64,000 nucleotides of DNA from Clostridiales bacterium GWD2_32_19 (lineage in GTDB: Bacteria > Bacillota > Clostridia > Lachnospirales > UBA12420): NCBI GenBank assembly GCA_001795385.1, contig MGOU01000007.1, forward strand, positions 1-64,000. The letters are read 5' to 3'. This document shows, piece after piece, positions 56,701 through 64,000 of this stretch (position 1 is its first letter; every line of letters begins with the position of its first letter). Both the position numbers and the translations under genes were made by a program. The notes under the pieces were generated by a model. It searched no databases, was not told the origin of the DNA, and worked only from the letters and a program-made list of their open reading frames with translations.

Positions 56701-57381
56701 ACAAATAAAAGAAGAGAAATAATTGTACAAAACGATAAAACAGGAGCTGTTAAGACTTATTTGATACCATATGACTCAAAGATAAAAGTATATGATGATC
56801 AAGAGATAACAGCAGGGGAAAGATTAACAGATGGTAGTATTAATCCTCATGATATTCTAGAAATAAATGGACTTGAAGCCGTGCAACAATACATTTTAAA
56901 AGAAGTTCAAAAAGTGTATAGCTTACAAGGTGTTGATATAAACGATAAGCATGTAGAGATTATAACTAGACAGATGTTAAGAAAAGTTAAGATTGATGAT
57001 CCAGGCGATAGCAACTATTTACCAGGAAAGTTTATTGACAGAATAGATGCAATGAACCAAAGCGAGGAGTTATTGGCACAAGGTTTACAGCCTATAATAT
57101 TTAATAATGTACTTTTAGGTATTACGAAAGCCTCACTTGCAACTGATTCATTCTTATCTGCCGCGTCATTCCAAGAAACTACGAGAGTTCTTACAGAAGC
57201 AGCGATAAAAGGTAAAATGGATAATCTTGTTGGATTAAAAGAAAATGTTATATTAGGTAAATTAATACCAGCAGGTACAGGTATGGAAGATTATGAAGGT
57301 ATATGTGTAAATAAAGCAGAGGAAGAAGTAGAAGAAATAGATGAAAATAGTATGAATAGATATGTGACTAATAACTATTAA
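53800..57381 (+). CDS. rpoC: RNA polymerase beta' subunit
   Basis: A 1193-residue beta' subunit. The N-terminal zinc ribbon is [54 protein letters not shown] and the catalytic Mg motif [12 protein letters not shown] (three Asp at about residues 455-459) are intact. The trigger loop and bridge helix region ([40 protein letters not shown]) and the second zinc site ([13 protein letters not shown]) are present. Start ATG 53800 has AAAGGAGTGG in front. It forms an operon with rpoB in spite of the repeat between them, and a strong hairpin follows. Confidence 0.98.
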   Translation: MSNATRKYSSSFDIMKIKLASPEKIREWSKGEIKKPETINYRTLKPERDGLFCERIFGPTKDWECFCGKYKRVRYKGVVCDRCGVEVTKSKVRRERMGHIELAAPVSHIWYFKGIPSRMGLLLDLTPRALEKILYFASYIVVDQGNTRLDYKQLLSENEYREAIEAYGEKAFRVSMGAEAIKELLQNIDLQKEFDELRTGLRTSSGQKKLRIIKRLEAVEAFLESKNKPEWMIMDVVPVIPPELRPMVQLDGGRFATSDLNDLYRRVINRNNRLKRLLELGAPDIIVRNEKRMLQEAVDGLIDNGRRGRPVTGPGNRPLKSLSDMLKGKQGRFRQNLLGKRVDYSGRSVIVVGPELKFYQCGLPKEMAIELFKPFVMRELVKKGVAHNIKSAKKMVERLHPEVWEILENVIKEHPVLLNRAPTLHRLGIQAFEPILVEGKAIRLHPLVCTAFNADFDGDQMPVHVPLSAEAQAECRFLMLSSNNLLKLSDGAPVVVPTQDMILGVYYMTLDKKEEKGEGRYFKNEDEVLMAYFNHEISIHSRINVRRTIIVNGIEKTGLIDTTPGKIVINTAIPQDIGYIDRTKEENMFKYEIDFLVDKKQLIKIIDKAIQTHDSIEVVEMLDEIKNLGFKYSTQGALTVAISDMLVPPSKYELLAEAEIKIEKINSLYRKGLMTDKEKHNQVISIWDQTTNKVTDALMDHLGEFNNISMMANSGARGSRSQIKQLAGMRGNMADTSGEVIELPIKSSFKEGLNVLEYFISAHGARKGMADTALRTADSGYLTRRLVDVSQDLITRDDDCFVNSEVKGIWIKAFKDGNEVIESLENRINGRWSILDVVNPSTGEIIVPADTMITKKIANEIVKAGIDKVNIRTVFTCESNNGVCAKCYGSDMSSGKPVKRGEAIGIIAAQSIGEPGTQLTMRTFHSGGIAGKDITQGLPRVEEIFEARRPKGMAIISEIDGIATLKETNKRREIIVQNDKTGAVKTYLIPYDSKIKVYDDQEITAGERLTDGSINPHDILEINGLEAVQQYILKEVQKVYSLQGVDINDKHVEIITRQMLRKVKIDDPGDSNYLPGKFIDRIDAMNQSEELLAQGLQPIIFNNVLLGITKASLATDSFLSAASFQETTRVLTEAAIKGKMDNLVGLKENVILGKLIPAGTGMEDYEGICVNKAEEEVEEIDENSMNRYVTNNY

Positions 57382-57390
57382 ATATAATGT

Positions 57391-57432
57391 AAATATCCTC
57401 CTCGCGTTGTTATTATGAGGAGGATATTTATA
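57391..57432 (+). terminator. Terminator after rpoC
   Basis: AAATATCCTCCTC (57391-57403) pairs with GAGGAGGATATTT (57416-57428) around a 12-base loop. Confidence 0.85.
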
Positions 57433-57445
57433 TTATATTTAATAG

Positions 57446-57600
57446 TTTGGGTTTAATTCCCCGTCGGCTTGCCGCGTTCTTGTCATTGCGAGGAGGTTCT
57501 TTCGACGAAGCAATCTCGTTTTTGAAAGATGAGATTGCTTCGCAAAAAACGCTCGCAATGACAACATGATACCCCGTCGGCTTGCTACGGGGAGATTCAT
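57446..57600. repeat. Nested repeats: family B inside family A
   Basis: Family A starts at 57446 and stops after GCTTGCCGCG (57476). Family B runs 57483-57562, with inverted ends TCATTGCGAG / CTCGCAATGA and inner arms CGAAGCAATCTC / GAGATTGCTTCG. A second piece of A (CCCCGTCGGCTTGCTACGGG) starts at 57572 and ends at 57600. This accounts for most of the 358-bp gap; the remainder is AT-rich with nothing recognised. Confidence 0.85.
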
Positions 57601-57739
57601 TAGTTTGGGTAGGAATATAATTGAAAAGATGAAGAATAAAAAAATTATGAGAACTAAGTAAATTTTTATGATATAATATAAAGCAAAATCATAGAAGTTT
57701 TTTTACAGAATAAGAAAAATAAAAAGGGTGGAAGAAATC

Positions 57740-58105
57740 ATGATAAGAGGTATTGGAATCGATATAATAGAAATAAATAGAGTACAGGAAGCGGTTGAGA
57801 AGACTAAAGGTTTTTTGGAGAAAACATATACAAAGGATGAGATAGAATATTTCAAATCTAGAAAGATGAAGTATGAGACTGTAGCAGGTAATTTTGCGGG
57901 CAAAGAGGCATTTGTAAAAGCAATGGGAACAGGATTTATAGGTGTAGAACCAAAAGATATAGAAATATTGAGAGATGTAAGCGGTCAACCTTATATAAAT
58001 GTTTTAAAGGAAGAGATAAAAGAATTATTAAAGGATGCAAGGATATTTATAACAATCTCACATTCTCAAAATTATGCAGTAGCAAATGTAGTCATAGAAG
58101 AATAG
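57740..58105 (+). CDS. acpS: Holo-[acyl-carrier-protein] synthase
   Basis: A 121-residue AcpS-type phosphopantetheinyl transferase. It moves the 4'-phosphopantetheine arm of CoA to the Ser of acyl carrier protein. The family signatures are present: MIRGIGIDIIEINRV (Mg-binding Asp 8) and GNFAGKEAFVKAMGTG (Glu in the KEA motif), then ISHSQNYAVANVV near the end. ATG 57740 is the standard N-terminus; GTG 57728 lies in the RBS AAAAGGGTGG. The next gene follows after 46 bp, and the acpS-gerS-alr order suggests an operon. It uses CoA made by the CoaD-CoaE fusion enzyme. Confidence 0.95.
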   Translation: MIRGIGIDIIEINRVQEAVEKTKGFLEKTYTKDEIEYFKSRKMKYETVAGNFAGKEAFVKAMGTGFIGVEPKDIEILRDVSGQPYINVLKEEIKELLKDARIFITISHSQNYAVANVVIEE

Positions 58106-58151
58106 TAATTTTTTGTTAAAGGTAGGAATATATATATTATGGGTGATTTTA

Positions 58152-58724
58152 TTGAAAAGACTTGTTTACATAATCTTTATTTCTATTTTTATGACATCTT
58201 GTAGCGGAATCAATGAATATGAACAAGTACATGAAAATATAGTAAGATTAGATAGCTGTAGTTATGAAATGGAGTATAAGGTTATATCAAATAAAAATGA
58301 GAACATATACAAAATCAAGGTTACAGCGAATACGAAGGATGGATATATGGTTGAATTCTTGGAGCCAGAAAATATGAAAAGAATAGTAACAAGATATAAC
58401 GAAGATGAGGCAGAACAGGAAAATACAACTATAAAAGATAAAATAACGATTGTAGATACTGAAAGATTTGATTACAATGTACTAATGTTAAGTAATTTTA
58501 AAAAGATTTATATGCAGCAAGATAAGGTTGAAATTAATAAATTAAAAAGTGGAAATTTAAATGTAAATCTTTTTGTTCCAAATGGCAATTATTATTTTAA
58601 TAAACAGGAAATAATATTTGATGTAAAGGATAAACAACCTATCCAGATGAATATATATAATGAGGATAATCAAAAAACTATTGAAGGAAAGATTTACAAT
58701 GTACTATTGGAGAAAGATATTTGA
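58152..58724 (+). CDS. GerS-like germination lipoprotein
   Basis: A 190-residue predicted lipoprotein. The signal MKRLVYIIFISIFMTS ends in the lipobox FMTSC. The mature part looks like a LolA/LppX-type half barrel (HENIVRLDSCSYEMEYKV, VEFLEPENMKRIVTRYN, KQEIIFDVKDKQPIQMNIYN). In Clostridioides difficile, gerS lies immediately upstream of alr2 and encodes a lipoprotein that partners the amidase CwlD for cortex modification and germination. The same order here supports a GerS-like call. TTG 58152 is chosen because it gives a proper signal peptide behind GGGTGA; TTG 58113 would give a longer leader. The match is by architecture and context, so the name is tentative. Confidence 0.65.
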   Translation: MKRLVYIIFISIFMTSCSGINEYEQVHENIVRLDSCSYEMEYKVISNKNENIYKIKVTANTKDGYMVEFLEPENMKRIVTRYNEDEAEQENTTIKDKITIVDTERFDYNVLMLSNFKKIYMQQDKVEINKLKSGNLNVNLFVPNGNYYFNKQEIIFDVKDKQPIQMNIYNEDNQKTIEGKIYNVLLEKDI

Positions 58725-58742
58725 CAAGTTGGGGTGTATGAT

Positions 58743-59867
58743 ATGAACGAAAGAGTAATTGCTGAGATTAACATGAGTAATTTAAAACATAATTTGGGAG
58801 AGGTAAGAAAATGTATAAACAATAACACGAAAGTCATGGGAGTAGTTAAAACAAATGCCTATGGTCACGGAATAATTGAAATATCAAAGGGATTAGAAGC
58901 TTTTGGTATTGACTCCTTCGGTGTGGCAATAGCCGAAGAAGCCTTGGAGTTAAGGAAAAACGGGATAACTAAGCCAATCTTAATAATGGGATATCTCGAG
59001 CAAAATAAGGTTACAGATATAGTGAAAAATGATATAATGCAAACAATATTTAGATATGAAGATGCATTATTAATTTCAGAAGAAGCAAAAAAACAAGATG
59101 TAAGTGCAAAGATTCAAATAAAGATAGATACTGGTATGAATAGGATAGGATTTAAGATAAAAAGTGATCTTGTAGATGACTTAAAAAAAATATATGAATT
59201 GCCTAATATTATGGTTGAAGGGTTATACACTCATCTTTATGCTGCAGATAAAAAAAATAAGACAATGTCACGCATACAAATAGAAATATTTCAAAATATA
59301 ATTGTCGAGTTAGAAAAATCAGGATTAAGTATACCAAATAAGCATGTACTAAATAGTGCAGGTGTAATAGATTTAGGTAGAGAGTTTTCTATGGACTTTG
59401 TTAGAACTGGTATAATGTTATATGGATTATTTGCATCTGATGAGATAGAAAAAAATAATGCGGATTTGAAACCTGTTATGAGCGTAAAGACAAAAGTAAT
59501 ATTTGTAAAAGAGGTAGAAATAGGTGAAGGTATAAGCTATGGAGCAGACTATATTACAAAAAGAAAAACAATGGTAGCTACTATACCAGTAGGATATGCT
59601 GACGGATACAGTAGAAAGCTTACAAACATTGGTCGTGTTCTTATAAAAGGTCAATATGCAAATATCACAGGAAAGGTATGTATGAATCAATTTATGGTTG
59701 ATGTAACAGACATAAAAGATGTAAATATTGGAGATGAAGTAGTATTATTTGGAGAGCAGGGTGGCAACAAAATAGGGACAGAAGAAATTGCCCAAAAGTG
59801 TAATACAATTGAACATGAAATTTTATCTAGAATAAATGATAGAGTAGAGAAAAAATACTTATTTTAA
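58743..59867 (+). CDS. alr: Alanine racemase
   Basis: A 374-residue PLP enzyme that makes D-alanine for peptidoglycan. The PLP lysine is in MGVVKTNAYGHG (about residue 38). EGLYTHLYAAD and DFVRTGIMLYG are further barrel motifs. The second catalytic Tyr is in EGISYGADYITKR (about 264), and VGYADGYSRKL and CMNQFMVDVT follow. Size and order are normal. ATG 58743 follows TTGGGGTG. It lies 18 bp after the gerS-like gene. Downstream is mazF at a distance of 102 bp, as in many Firmicutes, but the antitoxin gene usually found between them is missing. Confidence 0.96.
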   Translation: MNERVIAEINMSNLKHNLGEVRKCINNNTKVMGVVKTNAYGHGIIEISKGLEAFGIDSFGVAIAEEALELRKNGITKPILIMGYLEQNKVTDIVKNDIMQTIFRYEDALLISEEAKKQDVSAKIQIKIDTGMNRIGFKIKSDLVDDLKKIYELPNIMVEGLYTHLYAADKKNKTMSRIQIEIFQNIIVELEKSGLSIPNKHVLNSAGVIDLGREFSMDFVRTGIMLYGLFASDEIEKNNADLKPVMSVKTKVIFVKEVEIGEGISYGADYITKRKTMVATIPVGYADGYSRKLTNIGRVLIKGQYANITGKVCMNQFMVDVTDIKDVNIGDEVVLFGEQGGNKIGTEEIAQKCNTIEHEILSRINDRVEKKYLF

Positions 59868-59969
59868 AAAAGAGAGTCAAATGCAACTTGCTCTGTATAA
59901 AAATCACTCTAATGACAATAATATAAATGAAAGTGGTACATATTTCATACTGTTTAGGAGTGAAATATC

Positions 59970-60311
59970 ATGAATGTGAGAAGAGGGGATATTTTTTATG
60001 CTGACTTGAGTCCTGTAATTGGTTCGGAGCAAGGAGGAGTAAGACCTGTACTTATTATACAAAATGATGTCGGGAATAAGTACAGTCCAACCGTGATATG
60101 CGCAGCTATCACATCACAAATTAATAAAGCAAAGCTACCTACACATATTGAGCTAGACTCAGCTAAATACTCTTTGATGAAAGACTCGGTTATATTACTA
60201 GAGCAGGTTAGGACTATTGATAAGCTGAGACTAAAGGAAAAGATAGGTCACTTAGAGGAAGAAGTAATGGGTAAAGTTGATAAGTCGCTTCAAATAAGTG
60301 TAGGGTTGTAA
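59970..60311 (+). CDS. mazF: MazF/NdoA-type endoribonuclease toxin
   Basis: A 113-residue MazF (PemK-like) mRNA interferase. Landmarks are [32 protein letters not shown] (catalytic Arg), [19 protein letters not shown] (catalytic Thr) and [13 protein letters not shown]. It would cut single-stranded mRNA at a short sequence and stop translation. In Bacillus subtilis and many clostridia, its antitoxin gene (ndoAI/mazE) lies between alr and mazF. Here the 102-bp interval has no frame for a ribbon-helix-helix antitoxin. TAGGAG (59956-59961) precedes ATG 59970. A terminator follows. The protein itself looks intact. Confidence 0.95.
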   Translation: MNVRRGDIFYADLSPVIGSEQGGVRPVLIIQNDVGNKYSPTVICAAITSQINKAKLPTHIELDSAKYSLMKDSVILLEQVRTIDKLRLKEKIGHLEEEVMGKVDKSLQISVGL

Positions 60312-60341
60312 AAAGGACAGTATATCAATACTGTTCTTTTA
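60310..60341 (+). terminator. Terminator after mazF
   Basis: AAAAGGACAGTAT pairs with ATACTGTTCTTTT with one G-U pair. Confidence 0.88.
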
Positions 60342-60364
60342 TATGTGAAGATAACAGATAACAG

Positions 60365-60527
60365 GTTACAGTTCAGAGGTATTAATGTATAATAGTCCTA
60401 TGTTGCCATTGCGAGGTACGAAGCAATCTCTCTTTAAAACTTGATTTATAACGATTTTAAAAGAATAAGTACGAGATTGCTTCGCGAAAAGATGCTCGCA
60501 ATGACAATATGGGGGCTGAACTGTAAC
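60365..60527. repeat. Nested repeats: family B copy inside a 12-bp inverted repeat
   Basis: GTTACAGTTCAG (60365-60376) and CTGAACTGTAAC (60516-60527) are perfect inverted copies. Between them a family B element runs 60407-60504, with CATTGCGAG / CTCGCAATG ends and CGAAGCAATCTC / GAGATTGCTTCG inner arms. A related GATAACAGAT word occurs on both outer sides. This explains most of the 357-bp gap before recU. Confidence 0.85.
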
Positions 60528-60584
60528 GATAATAGATAACAGATATAATTATGTCTGATTACAGTAAAATTTTTTATTTTTACA

Positions 60585-60613
60585 TTGAAATAATTACTTC
60601 GAAATGATATACT
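60585..60613 (+). promoter_or_regulatory. Sigma A promoter for recU
   Basis: TTGAAA (60585-60590), 17-bp spacer and TATACT (60608-60613), with TGA just before the -10 box (extended -10). Confidence 0.7.
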
Positions 60614-60668
60614 AAGAATATTATAAAAATGTTAACTGCTATTTGAATATGATTTAAGGAGTGATTAA

Positions 60669-61202
60669 GTGGGATATTTTCATACAAGAGGGCTTAGGGG
60701 AAGTTTGCTCGAAGAAATAATAAATATGACTAATGAAATTTATAGAAAAAAAGGGATAGCTCTCATTCAAAAGATTCCTACTCCGATAAAACCAACAGAG
60801 ATTGATAAAGAAACTAGAACAATAAGTCAAGGCTATTTTGAACAAAAAAGCACGGTAGATTATATAGGAGTTGCTCAAGGTGTATCTATTTGTTTTGATG
60901 CCAAAGAGACAAGTCAAAGTAGCTTGCCACTTCAAAACATACATAAGCATCAAATGGATTTTATGCAAGATTTCGAAAAGCATGAAGGCGTTAGCTTTAT
61001 ACTAGTGTATTTTAAAAAACATACAAAGTATTATTTGCTACCATTCGAAAAATTAAAAAAATATTATGATGAAAAAGAAAATGGTGGAAGAAAGTCAATA
61101 CCGTATTCTGAATTTGGAGAAGAGCTAGAAATAAAGATAAGTAATAATGCATATGTAAATTATTTAGAGAAACTGAGTGAGATATTAGAAGCGAAAGAAT
61201 AA
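60669..61202 (+). CDS. recU: RecU-type Holliday junction resolvase
   Basis: A 177-residue nuclease of the RecU family. The start GYFHTRGLRGSLLEEIINMT is the DNA-binding N-terminus. YFEQKSTVDYIGVAQG carries the metal-binding Asp. CFDAKETSQSSLPLQ has the D/E-x-K core, followed by HKHQMDFMQDFEKHEGVSF. RecU resolves recombination intermediates and modulates RecA in Gram-positive bacteria. In Bacillus it is paired with a penicillin-binding protein gene, but here it stands before metK. The start is GTG 60669, six bases after AAGGAGTG. Confidence 0.9.
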   Translation: MGYFHTRGLRGSLLEEIINMTNEIYRKKGIALIQKIPTPIKPTEIDKETRTISQGYFEQKSTVDYIGVAQGVSICFDAKETSQSSLPLQNIHKHQMDFMQDFEKHEGVSFILVYFKKHTKYYLLPFEKLKKYYDEKENGGRKSIPYSEFGEELEIKISNNAYVNYLEKLSEILEAKE

Positions 61203-61244
61203 AGATTATAACTTCATTCACTACACAAAATAGGAGGACAAATA

Positions 61245-62393
61245 ATGAGTACATATCTTTTTACATCTGAAAGCGTAACAGAGGGGCATCCAGATAAAGT
61301 TTGTGATCAAATATCAGATGCAATACTAGATGCGTATATAACAAAGGATAGAAATGCTAGAGTAGCTTGTGAGGTTGCAGTTACAACAGATTTAGTGGTT
61401 ATTATGGGAGAAATATCAGCAAATTGTGAAATAGATTTAGAGAAGGTCGTAAGGGATACTATAAGAAAAATAGGATATGACAAGGATGAGTATGGGTTTA
61501 ATGCGAATACCTGTGAAATAATGGTTAGGTTGGGTAAACAATCTCCTGATATAGCAATGGGTGTTGATAATGCAGTGGAAACAAAAGAAAGTACCGAAAA
61601 GGAAATTGGAGCTGGAGATCAAGGAATGATGTTTGGGTATGCAAATGACGAGACAGAAGAGTACATGCCACTTGCGATAACATTAGCACATAAAATTGCA
61701 AAAAGATTAGCGGATGTACGAAATGAAGGTATTATAAAATATATAAGACCCGATGGTAAAGCACAAGTGACAGTTGAGTACGAAAATGATATACCAAAAA
61801 GAATAGATACAATAGTTGTTTCATCACAGCACGAACCTAATATACCAATTGAACAAATAAAAGAAGATATAATAAGGGAAGTAGTAAACTATGTAATACC
61901 TAAAAACATGATAGATGAAAACACGAAATATCTAATTAATCCTACAGGAAGCTTTGTATTAGGAGGACCAGCAGGAGATACAGGTTTAACAGGAAGAAAA
62001 ATAATTGTAGACACATATGGTGGTTATGCTAGGCATGGTGGTGGGGCTTTTTCAGGTAAGGATCCGACGAAGGTAGATAGATCAGCTGCATATATGGCAA
62101 GACATGTAGCGAAAAGTATTGTAGCATCTGGATATGCAAAAAAATGCGAGGTACAAATTGCATATGCAATAGGAAAAGCAAATCCAGTTTCCATATATGT
62201 AGACACTTTTGGAACAGGTAAAATATCAAATGAAGAATTGATAAAAAAAATAAAACATACATTTGACCTAAAGCCAAGAAGTATAATAGATAAACTAAAC
62301 CTTAGAAGACCAATATATAGTAAGACCAGTGTTTATGGACATTTTGGGAAAATAGAAGATAGTCTCACATGGGAGAAAGTAGAAAAAATGTAG
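61245..62393 (+). CDS. metK: S-adenosylmethionine synthetase
   Basis: A 382-residue enzyme that makes SAM from methionine and ATP. Signatures: [19 protein letters not shown] (ATP-binding His and Asp), [12 protein letters not shown] and [20 protein letters not shown] (the GGGAFSxKD motif), with [11 protein letters not shown] near the end. Length is typical. AGGAGG lies just before ATG 61245. The 42-bp gap to recU leaves no room for a SAM riboswitch, so control must come from elsewhere. The product feeds the radical SAM protein, methyltransferases and the MTA/SAH salvage enzyme encoded in the window. Confidence 0.97.
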   Translation: MSTYLFTSESVTEGHPDKVCDQISDAILDAYITKDRNARVACEVAVTTDLVVIMGEISANCEIDLEKVVRDTIRKIGYDKDEYGFNANTCEIMVRLGKQSPDIAMGVDNAVETKESTEKEIGAGDQGMMFGYANDETEEYMPLAITLAHKIAKRLADVRNEGIIKYIRPDGKAQVTVEYENDIPKRIDTIVVSSQHEPNIPIEQIKEDIIREVVNYVIPKNMIDENTKYLINPTGSFVLGGPAGDTGLTGRKIIVDTYGGYARHGGGAFSGKDPTKVDRSAAYMARHVAKSIVASGYAKKCEVQIAYAIGKANPVSIYVDTFGTGKISNEELIKKIKHTFDLKPRSIIDKLNLRRPIYSKTSVYGHFGKIEDSLTWEKVEKM

Positions 62394-62467
62394 AGTCTCC
62401 GATTTTTTAGAAATTATTATTGAAGAAGATAGAAAAGAATGGTAAAATAGAACAAAAAAAGAGTAGG

Positions 62468-62668
62468 ATGTGTGATATCGTGGAACTGAATGATAAGCTG
62501 ATGAAACAAATAGCAGATGTTAAATATTTGGTAAGAGATAATGCTTATAAATATAGCACTATAATACGATTTTTGTTTGCACAGTATGAAAAGTTAAATT
62601 ATTATTTTATAAAAAGGATATTTACGGAGAGCTCAAGAAACATGAGCTTTTTTTGGATAGTTTGGTAG
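62468..62668 (+). CDS. Short ORF, possibly truncated gene remnant
   Basis: A 66-residue frame: MCDIVELNDKLMKQIADV, VRDNAYKYSTIIRFLFAQYE, KLNYYFIKRIFTESS and a Trp-rich end. The part around IIRFLFAQYEKLNYYF recalls the N-terminal segment of large uncharacterised proteins such as the DUF2397 group, but this is a faint likeness. The last residues are read from an apparent terminator hairpin, so the frame is probably a broken N-terminal fragment or not translated. The RBS is weak. Confidence 0.3.
   Translation: MCDIVELNDKLMKQIADVKYLVRDNAYKYSTIIRFLFAQYEKLNYYFIKRIFTESSRNMSFFWIVW
62630..62654 (+). terminator. Terminator downstream of metK
   Basis: AGCTCA (62630-62635) pairs with TGAGCT (62643-62648) and runs straight into seven T residues. 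Confidence 0.75.
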
Positions 62669-62734
62669 GTATGAGATAGAAGCGTATGTATCACAGATGT
62701 TGGGAAAGGTAGTAAGAATAAATGAGACAGAAAA

Positions 62735-62762
62735 GGGACATCAAGAACCGTCCCCAATGTCC
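62735..62762. repeat. REP-like hairpin with GGGACATCAAGAACCGTCCC core
   Basis: GGGAC/GTCCC (62735-62739, 62750-62754) and GGACAT/ATGTCC (62736-62741, 62757-62762) give two overlapping foldings. Similar GGGACGGTTCTTG words often accompany REP-associated transposases in Clostridia; none is in this window. Apart from this, the short ORF and the terminator, the 391-bp gap shows nothing else. Confidence 0.5.
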
Positions 62763-62784
62763 GCAAAAGGAGGCAGGTTTTATT

Positions 62785-63216
62785 ATGAAGGAGTATGTAT
62801 TGGCAATTATTTTTGATAGTGAATTTAAAAATGTAGTTATGATCAAAAGAAACAGGGAACCTTTTATGGATATGTATAATGGTGTAGGTGGAAAGATAGA
62901 GAACGGTGAGAAAACAGAGGTAGCAATGATAAGGGAGATAAAAGAGGAGACAAGGATAGTTAACGACGACATAGAAAAACTCGAATTTATGATGAAAACT
63001 GAGTTTACTGATCAACCAAGTTTAAACATATTTTATGCCAAGTTGAAGGATAATTACATAAAATCTGAATTTCAAGATATTAGTGAAGGAACAATATCTT
63101 GGGTAAATATAGAATTGGGAAATCTACTTGATGCAAACAATGAAAAGTTGGCAGGTGATGGTAATGTATCTTATTTCATAAAATATGTATTAAATAGGGA
63201 AGGTATTAAGTTGTAA
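62785..63216 (+). CDS. Nudix hydrolase
   Basis: A 143-residue Nudix protein. The Nudix box is seen as GKIENGEKTEVAMI then REIKEETRI (about residues 38-60). G, E and the REIKEE core agree with the consensus, but the Gly near the end is replaced by Arg. The N-terminal strand YVLAIIFDSEFKNVVMIKRN is normal for MutT/8-oxo-dGTPase-like members. It would hydrolyse a nucleoside diphosphate linked compound; the substrate is unknown. ATG 62785 follows AAGGAGG (62767-62773), and a longer frame from 62722 would run through the REP-like hairpin. Confidence 0.9.
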   Translation: MKEYVLAIIFDSEFKNVVMIKRNREPFMDMYNGVGGKIENGEKTEVAMIREIKEETRIVNDDIEKLEFMMKTEFTDQPSLNIFYAKLKDNYIKSEFQDISEGTISWVNIELGNLLDANNEKLAGDGNVSYFIKYVLNREGIKL

Positions 63217-63284
63217 AAAAGTAATTGCACTATTTTACATACATACAAACAGATAGAGTAGTTGAATTTTAGGAGGACAAGTAA

Positions 63285-63908
63285 ATGACATGTTCTAACC
63301 AAGAGTGCTTTAAAGAAATAAAAACAATAATATTTTTAACAACACTATACATAGCTCTAACACTATTTTCTAACATAAGTAGTTTGAGGATAATATCTGT
63401 TATGACATTATCTATGGATGCAGGGACTCTTTTATATCCAGCTACATTTACAGTAAGAGATATGATTCACAAAAAGACTAATTCTAAAATTGCATATTAT
63501 ACTATTTGGTTAGCTGCAATCTTCAATGTAATTATGTTTATCACATTTTATTTAGTATCGATTTTACCGCCAGATTCGTCGGTTGGGTTACAAAAGGAGT
63601 TTGGACTTGTATTGATACCCACATGGAGAATTATAGTTGGATCAATAGTAGCAATGGTAATAGCAGAGTTTATAGATACAAAAGTCTACGAAAAAGTTGT
63701 TAAAAAATTTAAAGATAAGAAACAATGGTTAAGGGTATTAATTAGTAATAGTGTATCGATACCATTAGATACATTTTTGATGTGTACAATAGCTTTTTAT
63801 GGAACAATGGATAATAAAATTTTGATTGCGATAATTATCAGTAATATATTAATAAAACTACTGATAACTCTTGTTTCTTTGAATTGGATATATTTTGTGA
63901 AAAGTTAG
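63285..63908 (+). CDS. VUT-family (YhhQ-like) transporter
   Basis: A 207-residue membrane protein with about six helices: IIFLTTLYIALTLFSNIS, IAYYTIWLAAIFNVIMFITF, IIVGSIVAMVIAEFIDTKVY and IIISNILIKLLITLVSL. SMDAGTLLYPATFTVRDMI and AEFIDTKVYEKV match the two signature loops of the VUT (vitamin uptake) family, whose best known member, YhhQ, imports queuosine precursors. A preQ0/preQ1 or related substrate is likely, but no queuosine gene or preQ1 riboswitch is nearby. TAGGAGGAC precedes ATG 63285. The remaining 92 bases of the window hold no gene that I can see. Confidence 0.85.
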   Translation: MTCSNQECFKEIKTIIFLTTLYIALTLFSNISSLRIISVMTLSMDAGTLLYPATFTVRDMIHKKTNSKIAYYTIWLAAIFNVIMFITFYLVSILPPDSSVGLQKEFGLVLIPTWRIIVGSIVAMVIAEFIDTKVYEKVVKKFKDKKQWLRVLISNSVSIPLDTFLMCTIAFYGTMDNKILIAIIISNILIKLLITLVSLNWIYFVKS

Positions 63909-64000
63909 AGCTATAACTAATTATGAAATAGATAGTTATATAATTAAAAGAAATCATGAAAAGTGGAAAATCATAGAAATATTGGGTGTTGTTAAATAAG

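Noticed and set aside
60301-60668. tRNA or small RNA gene suggested by the strong palindromes
   Set aside because: The palindromes match repeats elsewhere in the window and show no cloverleaf, T-loop consensus or CCA end.
61203-61244. SAM riboswitch before metK
   Set aside because: The gap is only 42 bp and shows no S-box fold or terminator.

Overview
The window is a 64 kb piece of an AT-rich, low-GC Gram-positive genome. It most likely comes from an endospore-forming, flagellated, anaerobic member of the Clostridia. Pointers to this are an alpha/beta small acid-soluble spore protein, a GerS-like lipoprotein directly upstream of alanine racemase, a reverse-type rubrerythrin, a flagellin/FliS/FliK-like cluster, SLH-domain and lipobox surface proteins, RecU, and strong purine-rich ribosome binding sites. 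Every convincing gene is on the + strand. No tRNA, rRNA, CRISPR array or intact transposase was recognised.

Layout. 1-1 kb: 3' end of a DUF6273-type protein and a SASP gene, each followed by a strong hairpin. 1.1-6.4 kb: a signalling run (MBL-fold hydrolase, GAF/HD-GYP protein, CHASE2 adenylate cyclase) that ends in a fused CoaD-CoaE protein for the last two steps of CoA synthesis. 6.5-11.4 kb: EamA transporter, amino-purine deaminase-like amidohydrolase, glucose-6-phosphate isomerase, an unknown protein and reverse rubrerythrin. 11.4-16.3 kb: an accessory-looking stretch with a WG-repeat lipoprotein between direct repeats, a small membrane protein, a lipoprotein with two pseudopilin-like repeats, a gene ghost and a Glu-rich repeat protein. 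16.4-27.5 kb: MgtC-like protein, PolA, lytic transglycosylase, peptide-binding lipoprotein, glycogen synthase, a long FtsA-like protein and a membrane GAF-GGDEF protein. 27.6-37.3 kb: B12/radical SAM protein, a FIST / histidine kinase / receiver-HDOD cassette behind a near-consensus promoter, Lon and a GH18 cell-wall enzyme. 37.3-43.8 kb: FliK-like protein, a 43-residue ORF, flagellin and FliS. 44-47.4 kb: tig-clpP-clpX. 47.6-57.4 kb: an SLH protein, then rpoB-rpoC without the usual ribosomal protein neighbours. 57.4-64 kb: acpS, gerS-like, alr, mazF (no mazE), recU, metK, Nudix and a VUT-family transporter.

The genes combine housekeeping (replication, transcription, proteolysis, CoA, SAM, D-alanine) with dense signalling. 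Cyclic nucleotide enzymes (adenylate cyclase, HD-GYP, GGDEF, MBL hydrolase) and a FIST-based two-component system sit close to motility, envelope and spore genes. The intergenic DNA carries several families of dispersed palindromic repeats, some nested in one another, and at least two decayed gene fragments. The most interesting items are the CoaD-CoaE fusion, the FIST/HK/HDOD cassette, the MBL/HD-GYP/CHASE2 module, the MazF gene without its antitoxin, and the nested repeats. No search could be run, so family names rest on motif recognition from the translated sequence.
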